Source: a virus
Strand: one strand, 5' to 3'
Length of the DNA: 20,377 bases
IMG/VR virus record: IMGVR_UViG_3300017760_000146
Location: 1 to 20,377 of that record
The translations under genes were made by a program, and so were the position numbers. Below the pieces are notes generated by a model. The model saw nothing but the letters and a program-made list of their open reading frames with translations. It had not been told where the DNA came from and ran no database searches. Shown here one piece after another: positions 7,301 to 12,398 of the stretch; position 1 is the stretch's first letter, and every line of letters begins with the position of its first letter.

Positions 7301-8744
7301 TGACAGATACTATTCTGGCGGTTGGCATAATAATATGACCTTTGATAGAAGCTCTGGAAACGTAGGAATCGGCACCGCAAGTCCAGAAGAACCACTACAT
7401 ATTAGTGAAGGAGATTCAGGTGTTACTCCAAAAGCAGGAACGCTTCTTTTTGTTGAAAACGATGGAGCTGCCAAAATAAGTCTTGGCTCTGCAAATGATA
7501 ATGATGGTCAAATACTTTTTGGAGATGATGGTGATAACGATATTGGAGCAATAACTTATTCTCATGGTGGCAATAGAATGGAGTTCAAAGTCAATGCTTC
7601 TGAAAGAATGAGAATAGATTCATCAGGAAACGTTGGGATTGGTACTACTACTGTAAACGGAAGACTTCATAGTGAAGACTCAACCGCAGGAAACTGGGTA
7701 GGTTATTTTAATAATACAGGTACTGGTGGTGCAGGTGTATTAATCAAGAGTGCAGGCGCAACAGGAAGTGAAAACTTATTAGATGTTAGAAACGGTAGTA
7801 ATACTTTATTTAAAGTTGAGCAAAATGGAGATGCTGTTAGGATTCCAACAGATGATATATGGTTTACTTTAGGCGCTAGTAATGATCTAGGACTAATCCA
7901 TGATGGTTCTAATTCTTATATGTCCAATTACTATGGTGCTATGTATTTTGATCAACATGTCAACGATGGAAACATGGTTTTTAGATCAGACGATGGTAGT
8001 GGTGGTGTAGCAGAATATTTAGCTCTTGACGGTGGTTCTGAAAAAGTAAAAGTAGCAAAACATCTTCAAGGAGCTACAAATATATCATCTTACAACGGTG
8101 CAAATGAGTGGGTAACAATAAGAGGATTAAGTGGAGGTCAGTATATTCAATATGGATCAGGTGATGGCTTATCTTTTGTAGCGGTTGATACTTTTCCTAA
8201 TTCGGGTGCATCAACAAAGATGTATTTGAATGCTGGTGGTAGGTTATTAGTAGGTTCAACTTCTGAATTATCACCAACCTCAAGAGTATTTATTAATGCA
8301 AACTCAAACAGCACCAATCCAGCTCTTAATCTTAAAGCCGCAACGACAACTTCATCGGGTTCCGTAGTAATATTTTTTGCAGGAGATGGAGATGAAGTAG
8401 GCTCTGTTGGTATGTCTAACTTAGAACAAGGAACAGGTGTTTCATATAACACAGGTTCAGATGCTAGATGGAAAGATGTCACAGGCGAAGCCAAAGGGCT
8501 TGAAGTAATAACTAAATTAAATCCAGTTGCATTTAATTGGAAAAAGTCAGGACTAGCCGATGAAGGATTAATAGCACAAGAGGTTCAAGAACATGTACCA
8601 AACATCGTCCAAGAAGGCAGTAATGGTTATTTGCAAATGGACTACGGAAAACTTGTCACACCACTTATCAAAGCGGTTCAAGAACAGCAAGAACAGATCG
8701 AAGAACTTAAACAACAAATAAATAAACTAAAAGAGGAAAAATAA
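4320..8744 (+). CDS. Tail fibre with repeat shaft and C-terminal S74 self-cleaving chaperone
   Basis: A 1474-residue receptor-binding fibre. Residues 1-60 are the probable attachment end ('SYTRQSSFSDGDTITAALFN'), with a GHRHDG motif at 44-49. Residues 100-145 carry the 'DLGTSSVEFKDAYFDGTV' type segment seen in many cyanophage fibres. Residues 213-362 are four tandem Asp/Val-rich repeats, and an 82-residue block (363-444) recurs at 561-642. Residues about 940-1320 hold knob-like modules opening with VGIG (944, 1015, 1105). The last 95 residues are an intramolecular chaperone of peptidase family S74: SDARWK at 1380-1385 has Ser and Lys five apart, as in the endosialidase Ser/Lys dyad, and a coiled coil ends the protein ('QEQQEQIEELKQQINKL'). 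Cleavage before Ser1380 would release the chaperone after trimer folding. The ribosome site AGGGAGA lies inside the end of the preceding gene. Confidence 0.93.
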   Translation: MAQSYTRQSSFSDGDTITAALFNNEYNQLVNAFTYSSSSASSTGHRHDGTAGHGGNIHTIGDLDFLNKIVADSTNNRWGIFVQVSSSAVEQIRIQDGAIVPVTDNDIDLGTSSVEFKDAYFDGTVTTDALVADTADINGGTVDGAIIGGSSAAAITGTAITGTSFVIGSADISEAELETIDGVTAGTVAASKAVVVDSNKDIASFRNITLTGELDAATLDISGDADIDGTTNLDVVDIDGAVDMATTLTVAGNVDFNGDLDVDGTTNLDVVDIDGAVDMATTLAVAGNVDFNGDLDVDGTTNLDVVDIDGAVDMASTLAVAGVLTGASLDISGDIDIDGTSNLDIVDIDGAVDMATTLTVGGEITAASLDISGNVDIDGTLETDALTIDGTTLAETISDTVGAMVGSNTETNITVTYEDSDNTLDFVIGTLNQDTTGTADNITVSANNSADETVYPVFVDGATGSQGAESDTGLNYNPSTGMLTTTGVTATFTGNITGNVTGNTSGTAATVTGAAQSNITSLGTLTTLTVDNVIVNGTTIGHTSDTDLITLADGNVTIAGELDLTTLDVSGDADIDGTLEADAITVGGTTLAEFISDTAGAMFSSNTETGITATYQDADNTIDLVVGTLNQDTTGTASKVTVSDSTANTNFPVVFHDESNALLDDTGALRYNPSTGELLVPKLTVAGTTTTADTVTMEASNAIIFEGATADSNETTLSIVDPTSDHTQYLINQGGYIPVLAAATTTAITATPAELNLLDTAAANSVVNSKAVIYGSSGELAGTLSTAAQTNITSVGTLSSLAVGAITSTAASTITTADNLAQLTLVSTDTDSSIGPVLDLKRNPNEAGADSDFLGQVHFTGHNDAGTPEDIVYSKLTSQIVDASDGTEDANMVAYVMKGGSRADMFRLGPTEAVFNESSNDIDFRVESNGNANMLFVDGGNDTVGIGAVSSAAPFQVSASPSDTVGTVGISLKDADNAIEFGLRLDATSKDLHIDRYYSGGWHNNMTFDRSSGNVGIGTASPEEPLHISEGDSGVTPKAGTLLFVENDGAAKISLGSANDNDGQILFGDDGDNDIGAITYSHGGNRMEFKVNASERMRIDSSGNVGIGTTTVNGRLHSEDSTAGNWVGYFNNTGTGGAGVLIKSAGATGSENLLDVRNGSNTLFKVEQNGDAVRIPTDDIWFTLGASNDLGLIHDGSNSYMSNYYGAMYFDQHVNDGNMVFRSDDGSGGVAEYLALDGGSEKVKVAKHLQGATNISSYNGANEWVTIRGLSGGQYIQYGSGDGLSFVAVDTFPNSGASTKMYLNAGGRLLVGSTSELSPTSRVFINANSNSTNPALNLKAATTTSSGSVVIFFAGDGDEVGSVGMSNLEQGTGVSYNTGSDARWKDVTGEAKGLEVITKLNPVAFNWKKSGLADEGLIAQEVQEHVPNIVQEGSNGYLQMDYGKLVTPLIKAVQEQQEQIEELKQQINKLKEEK
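4779..4808 (+). repeat. Perfect 15-bp tandem duplication in the fibre gene
   Basis: GCCATTACAGGTACA occurs twice back to back (4779-4793 and 4794-4808) and encodes Ala-Ile-Thr-Gly-Thr twice. The copies are identical at DNA level, which suggests a recent slippage event, unlike the older, codon-diverged repeats further along the gene. Confidence 0.9.
4956..5405 (+). repeat. Four tandem fibre-shaft repeats (40, 35, 35, 40 residues)
   Basis: Fibre residues 213-252, 253-287, 288-322 and 323-362 each contain the core DGT(T/S)NLD(V/I)VDIDGAVDMA followed by TL and V-(A/G)-G. Copies 2 and 3 differ by one residue (Thr to Ser) in 35. The other two carry a five-residue longer lead with 'LDISGD'. Regular Asp-x-Asp and Val/Leu alternation suggests a stacked beta structure (helix or prism) along the trimer shaft. 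The DNA copies are clearly diverged from each other. Confidence 0.9.
5406..5651 (+). repeat. Long fibre duplication, copy A (82 residues)
   Basis: Encodes fibre residues 363-444, beginning with 'LDISGNVDIDGTLE' shortly after the start and ending in 'LNQDTTGTADNITV'. It aligns without any gap to residues 561-642, with 56 of 82 residues identical. The block includes an 'ISDTVGAM.GSNTET.I' segment that resembles parts of cyanophage fibres. Confidence 0.88.
5796..5831 (+). repeat. Three 12-bp tandem units in the fibre gene
   Basis: ACAGGTAATATA, ACAGGTAATGTA and ACAGGTAATACA follow one another and encode Thr-Gly-Asn-x three times. The units share their first nine bases. The length is a multiple of three, so slippage here would change fibre length without breaking the frame. 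Confidence 0.88.
6000..6245 (+). repeat. Long fibre duplication, copy B (82 residues)
   Basis: Encodes fibre residues 561-642, starting 594 bases downstream of the start of copy A. It has the same length as copy A and no gaps. Differences are mostly conservative (Ile/Val/Leu, Ser/Ala, Glu/Gln), so both copies probably have the same fold. Confidence 0.88.
8457..8744 (+). other. S74 intramolecular chaperone domain of the fibre
   Basis: Encodes residues 1380-1474. SDARWK supplies the Ser/Lys pair; 'VITKLNPVAFNWKKSG' and 'GLIAQEVQEHVPNIV' are the conserved core of the family, followed by 'MDYGKLVTPLIKAVQEQQEQ' and a terminal coiled coil. In known members the chain is cut just before the Ser, after the trimer has formed. 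Confidence 0.93.
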
Positions 8745-8745
8745 A

Positions 8746-9093
8746 ATGGCAATCGGATATACTTGGGATGTTTCTACAGTAGACACATATCCAACTAAAG
8801 ACAGTAAAAGTGATGTTATCTATAAGGTACACTGGAGACTTAAAGCAACTGATGATACCAATAAAGACAGTGATGGTAATTTTTGGTCAGCAGTTACATA
8901 TGGCTCACAAGCATTAGATACTTCAGATCTTTCAAGCTTTAAAGCTTTTGCAGATGTTACAGCTTCTAACGTACAAGGATGGGTTGAAACTGCTATAGGT
9001 TCTGATGAAGTGACATCTATGAAAACAGGATTAGATTCACAAATAGCTGAAATGATTACACCTACAAGCGTTCAAAAAACTATAGGAAGTTAA
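8746..9093 (+). CDS. Small conserved tail-associated protein (115 aa)
   Basis: ATG 8746 lies one base after the fibre stop, with an AAAGAGGAAAA ribosome site inside the fibre end. The 115-residue product starts 'MAIGYTWDVSTVDTYPTKDS' and continues with 'DVIYKVHWRLKATDD' (residues 24-38), a Gly/Ser-rich middle, and 'VQGWVETAIGSDEVTSMKTG' near 75-94. It ends 'EMITPTSVQKTIGS'. This looks like a small family found beside tail-fibre genes of cyanophages and other marine phages (I believe DUF7936-like, from memory). The two strands around VIYKVHWRLKA and the C-terminal helix suggest a compact alpha/beta fold. A role as a fibre-associated or minor tail protein is inferred from its tight linkage to the fibre gene. 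Confidence 0.8.
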   Translation: MAIGYTWDVSTVDTYPTKDSKSDVIYKVHWRLKATDDTNKDSDGNFWSAVTYGSQALDTSDLSSFKAFADVTASNVQGWVETAIGSDEVTSMKTGLDSQIAEMITPTSVQKTIGS

Positions 9094-9341
9094 TGGAGCT
9101 TTCAAGCTATATAATTTGGAACGTGGTGTTGACTCTTGTAGTCGCACCTGTGCTGTATGGTATACGCAATAATGCTACAGAGCTTAAAAGGCTTGACATC
9201 CTTATCAATAAGACAAGAGAAGAGATGGCTAAAGAATATATATCCAGAGATACGTTTGAATACGACATGGGTAAACTTATGAAGGTCTTAGAAAAATTAG
9301 AAGTAAAACTAGACAGACTTTTTGAACAGGAAGGAAAGTAA
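9093..9341 (+). CDS. Small one-helix membrane protein with coiled coil (possible holin)
   Basis: The TAATG at 9091-9095 joins the previous stop to this start, with AGGAAG upstream. The 82-residue product has one clear membrane segment ('IIWNVVLTLVVAPVLYGI', about residues 7-24) and then a charged helix with heptad-like Leu/Ile spacing: 'ELKRLDILINKTREEMAK', followed by 'LMKVLEKLEVKLDRLFEQ'. The position directly after the fibre cluster recalls T7 gene 17.5, the holin after the fibre gene, and other holins are also short with one membrane helix. Against this, the long coiled coil also fits a small membrane-anchored structural or spanin-like protein. No endolysin is in the window to support a lysis cassette, so the holin label is tentative. 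Confidence 0.75.
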   Translation: MELSSYIIWNVVLTLVVAPVLYGIRNNATELKRLDILINKTREEMAKEYISRDTFEYDMGKLMKVLEKLEVKLDRLFEQEGK

Positions 9342-9344
9342 ACA

Positions 9345-12300
9345 ATGGCAAGAAAAAGATATAATAAAGGTAATAGACTTGATATGAGACAAGGCGGTAG
9401 AGTTGCTTTGGCTAGAGGTCGTAGTCCTAATAGAGAAGAAAACGGAACAGGCCGTAAAGATCCTAGAAATCCTAGACCTGATCCTAGACCTGATCCTAGA
9501 CCTGATCCTAGACCTGATCCTACATCTAGACCTGAACCTAGACCTCGTAAACCTACACCTGATCCTAAACCTATACCTGGACCTAGATATACTCCTACAA
9601 CACCAACAGGACCAGATCCAAGAGATCCTATAGATATTCCAGAAAGCGAAGGAGATAACACTCCACAATATACAGATCGTACAGACAATCAAGCACGAGC
9701 AACCAGAGAGTTTGTACAACAAGCAGCAGAAGGTAAACTTCCTGCGGATGCTATTATGTCTGAAACAGCAGTTACAGATCCTAATATAAAGTTTGTTGAA
9801 GACACTATTCCTCAAATGACAGAGACAGCTCTTCAAAAGGCCCAAGCATCTACTGCAAAAATGTTACCTAAAGGTTTTAGTTTTACTCCTCCTGAAGGAT
9901 TAAATATAGATGCTACAAGAAGACCTCCAGCAGGAAAAAGATATATTTATGGTCCTGATGGTCAAACTCAACTAGTCGATGAAGATGCAACTTTTGTAGA
10001 AGGAGAAGCAGTTGCAACAGGTGATTCCTCTACTGTTGATTTTTCTAGTTATAGAACAGATTCAGAAGGAAACCCAATTTTAGATGCAGATGGAAAACCA
10101 ATACCAACACTAGAATCATCAGGATATACAGCAGATCAAATAAGCAAAGAGTCTGCTCCAACAGTTACAGTAGCATCTATTAGTGGTCTTTCAGCAGGCG
10201 CAACAGCGAATTTAGAAGCAATAACACGGAGAGATCCTGCAACAGCCGCCAGCATTACTGATTCTATTATGAATGCAGCAAAAGCTAAAAATGCAGATGC
10301 TGTTATTAGTGCAGGCGCTTTTGCTCCTGAAGTTACAGGTATAGGTGGAAATGTATCTGAAACACCTGATGCAGAAGTAAAAACTAGAGAAGCTATTACA
10401 GGAACTAAAGCCACAAGTACAGAAGCACAGATCGTAGGTACAGTCGGTTATGAAGCTGCTCAACAAAGAGCAGTAACAGGTGAGGCAGCCAAAGGTGCTG
10501 CAGCCGATATGCTTGCAGAAACAGCAAACTTACCTCCAGAGATAAGTGCATCAATTGTAGAAGATCCTGCAACTGTTGAAGCACAGATAGATACTCAACC
10601 TGTAGAAGTTCAAGCTGCAGTCGCTGCATTACCTACAGAAGCTTTGGTTTCTTCACAAATGGAAAACCTTTTAGGAGGCATGGAAAATGGTGAAACTCCT
10701 TTATGGGCTAAACCTGCGGTAGACGCAGTTAATCAAATGATGGTTCAAAGAGGTTTAAATGTTTCAAGTGTTGGAAGAGATGCATTGTTTAATGCAATTA
10801 TAACACAAGCAATGCCTATGGCTCAAAGCAATGCACAGGCTTTACAGGCTAGAGCAGCTCAGAATTTATCAAATGAACAACAAGCTAATTTAGAACAGTC
10901 TCGTCAAGATATGCAAAGACGTATGGCTAATCTTTCTAATCGTCAAACGTCTGCTAGTCAAACTGCACAGATGGCTCAACAGATGGCCACAATGCAAAGT
11001 CAATTTAGACAAGATGCTACAATGACTACTGCACAACAGCAACAACAAACAAGAATGCAAAACTTGCAGAATGAACAACAAGCTGCTGTATTACGTTCTC
11101 AGAATCAACAAGCCATTGCCGCACAAGAATTAGGAAACGAGCAACAAATAAATCTAACAGAATTACAGATTGATGCTGCTAGAGCAGGTGCTGATCAGTC
11201 TGCAGAAAATCAAAAACGTATGTTAGAAATGCAAACTGCAGCAGATTTCTTATCTAAGAACGCTGGGTTTAAACAACAAATGCAAATTGCAAATTTGTCA
11301 AATGATCAACAAATGAGATTGGCAAATCTTTCTGCTCTTAATCAAGCATCATCTGAAAACTTAAGTGTAGAACAACAGACAGAACTTGCAAATCTTAATA
11401 AGACAATGCAAATGAATATTAAGAATGGTGAGTTAGCAAATGCAATGGGTGTTGCTCAATTAAATGTTGATCAACAAAGAGCCATGCAAAATGCTAACAT
11501 GGTTGCTAACATGGACATGACTAAGTTTACTGCAGAACAACAAGTAGAATTAGCTAACAGTAAATTTATGCAGACCGTATCTATTCAAAATATGAATGCA
11601 GAACAGCAATCTATTATGCAAAACGCAACAGCTATGGCAAGCCTAGACTTAGCAGAACTCGATTCAAATACTAAACTTGCTGCTCAAAATGCACAGGCTT
11701 TTCTTAGTATGGATATGGCAAACTTGTCAAACGAGCAACAAGCCAACATGCTTAGAGCGCAACAAGATCAACAAAGATTGTTAAGTAATCAAGCTGCTCA
11801 GAATGCATCTTTACAGTTTAACGCTGCTAACGAGCAACAAGCTAATATGTTTATGGAAAACCTAGCTGTTCAAGTTGATTTAAATAATGCTTCAAGAAAC
11901 GATGCAATGTCACAGTTTAATGCAACACAGTCTAATCAAGCAGAAGCAAGACGAATGGCAACAGAAGCTGATCTTTCTAAATTAAATGCTCAGTTAGAAA
12001 CACAAGTTTCACAGTTTAACGATCAACAAGATTTTCAAAGAGATCAGTGGAATAAAGCAAATGAAACTGCAATTATGCAATCCAATGTAGAATGGAGAAG
12101 AAAATCAAACACAATAAATACTGCAGCTCAAAATGAAACCAATAGGTTTAATGCTGCAAATGCTTTTAATATGAGTACACAAGGCATGACATTTATGTGG
12201 CAAGAAATGAGAGATCAAGCTAATTATCTTTTTCAAGCAGAACAAAATGAGGCTCAAAGACAGGCTGGATTGTTTAATACTATATTAGGACAAGAAGCAT

Positions 12301-12377
12301 TGATTACTGAAAACAGTGGCTTACAAAACTCATATAAAGATTTAATGGCAACCGTTACTGGTTGGTTCGGTACATAA
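9345..12377 (+). CDS. Large Gln-rich helical virion protein with hendecad repeats
   Basis: A 1010-residue protein with a strong ribosome site (AGGAAGGAAAG). Regions: a basic N-terminus (1-30, 'MARKRYNKGNRLDMRQGGRV'); a Pro-rich linker with four Arg-Pro-Asp-Pro-type units (about 40-97); a mixed domain (about 115-260); an Ala/Thr-rich helical domain (265-440); a conserved-looking cap ('PLWAKPAVDAVNQMMVQRG', 452-470); then a very long Gln/Asn/Ala-rich helix region (500-945) and a short C-terminal part. The Gln-rich region repeats NLSNEQQANL-like motifs in exact 11-residue register. Proteins of this look occur in virion gene clusters of marine phages. No enzyme motif is visible. It lies between the fibre cluster and other probable internal virion genes, so a structural or DNA-ejection role is the best guess. 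Confidence 0.82.
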   Translation: MARKRYNKGNRLDMRQGGRVALARGRSPNREENGTGRKDPRNPRPDPRPDPRPDPRPDPTSRPEPRPRKPTPDPKPIPGPRYTPTTPTGPDPRDPIDIPESEGDNTPQYTDRTDNQARATREFVQQAAEGKLPADAIMSETAVTDPNIKFVEDTIPQMTETALQKAQASTAKMLPKGFSFTPPEGLNIDATRRPPAGKRYIYGPDGQTQLVDEDATFVEGEAVATGDSSTVDFSSYRTDSEGNPILDADGKPIPTLESSGYTADQISKESAPTVTVASISGLSAGATANLEAITRRDPATAASITDSIMNAAKAKNADAVISAGAFAPEVTGIGGNVSETPDAEVKTREAITGTKATSTEAQIVGTVGYEAAQQRAVTGEAAKGAAADMLAETANLPPEISASIVEDPATVEAQIDTQPVEVQAAVAALPTEALVSSQMENLLGGMENGETPLWAKPAVDAVNQMMVQRGLNVSSVGRDALFNAIITQAMPMAQSNAQALQARAAQNLSNEQQANLEQSRQDMQRRMANLSNRQTSASQTAQMAQQMATMQSQFRQDATMTTAQQQQQTRMQNLQNEQQAAVLRSQNQQAIAAQELGNEQQINLTELQIDAARAGADQSAENQKRMLEMQTAADFLSKNAGFKQQMQIANLSNDQQMRLANLSALNQASSENLSVEQQTELANLNKTMQMNIKNGELANAMGVAQLNVDQQRAMQNANMVANMDMTKFTAEQQVELANSKFMQTVSIQNMNAEQQSIMQNATAMASLDLAELDSNTKLAAQNAQAFLSMDMANLSNEQQANMLRAQQDQQRLLSNQAAQNASLQFNAANEQQANMFMENLAVQVDLNNASRNDAMSQFNATQSNQAEARRMATEADLSKLNAQLETQVSQFNDQQDFQRDQWNKANETAIMQSNVEWRRKSNTINTAAQNETNRFNAANAFNMSTQGMTFMWQEMRDQANYLFQAEQNEAQRQAGLFNTILGQEALITENSGLQNSYKDLMATVTGWFGT
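9471..9518 (+). repeat. Four perfect 12-bp tandem repeats (Pro-rich linker)
   Basis: CCTAGACCTGAT is repeated four times without change (9471-9518) and encodes Pro-Arg-Pro-Asp units. Degenerate copies continue to about 9600 (CCTACATCTAGA, CCTGAACCTAGA and others). It makes a stiff, extended, charged linker at residues 43-58 of the Gln-rich protein. Perfect DNA identity indicates recent expansion. Confidence 0.93.
10875..12164 (+). repeat. Hendecad (11-residue, 33-base) repeat region
   Basis: Covers residues 511-940 of the Gln-rich protein. The acidic residue of the x-L-S-x-(E/D)-Q-Q motif is at 511, 577, 599, 654, 676, 709, 731, 753, 797 and 830. All gaps (66, 22, 55, 22, 33, 22, 22, 44, 33) are multiples of 11. 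The Phe of the (Q/R)FN motifs at 825, 858, 891 and 935 is also spaced by 33, 33 and 44. Hydrophobic residues tend to fall three before and five after the acidic residue. Confidence 0.88.
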
Positions 12378-12383
12378 AAGGAG
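12378..12383 (+). promoter_or_regulatory. Ribosome binding site with unusually long spacer
   Basis: AAGGAG lies just after the stop of the Gln-rich protein gene, but the first in-frame start, ATG 12399, is 15 bases away. Usual spacing is about 5-9. No nearer in-frame ATG, GTG or TTG exists, and the 'KRLFKKILKPIKNVVKKV' N-terminus looks authentic, so ATG 12399 is kept. Translation may be weaker than for the neighbours. Confidence 0.55.
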
Positions 12384-12398
12384 ATACTCAAAAACAAA

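Noticed and set aside
9107-9845. Two overlapping minus-strand frames with Gly-Ser-Gly-Leu or Arg-Ser-Arg-Ile repeats
   Set aside because: They are antisense readings of the 12-bp Pro-Arg-Pro-Asp repeat, cross the well-supported genes at 9093 and 9345, and show no start signals.
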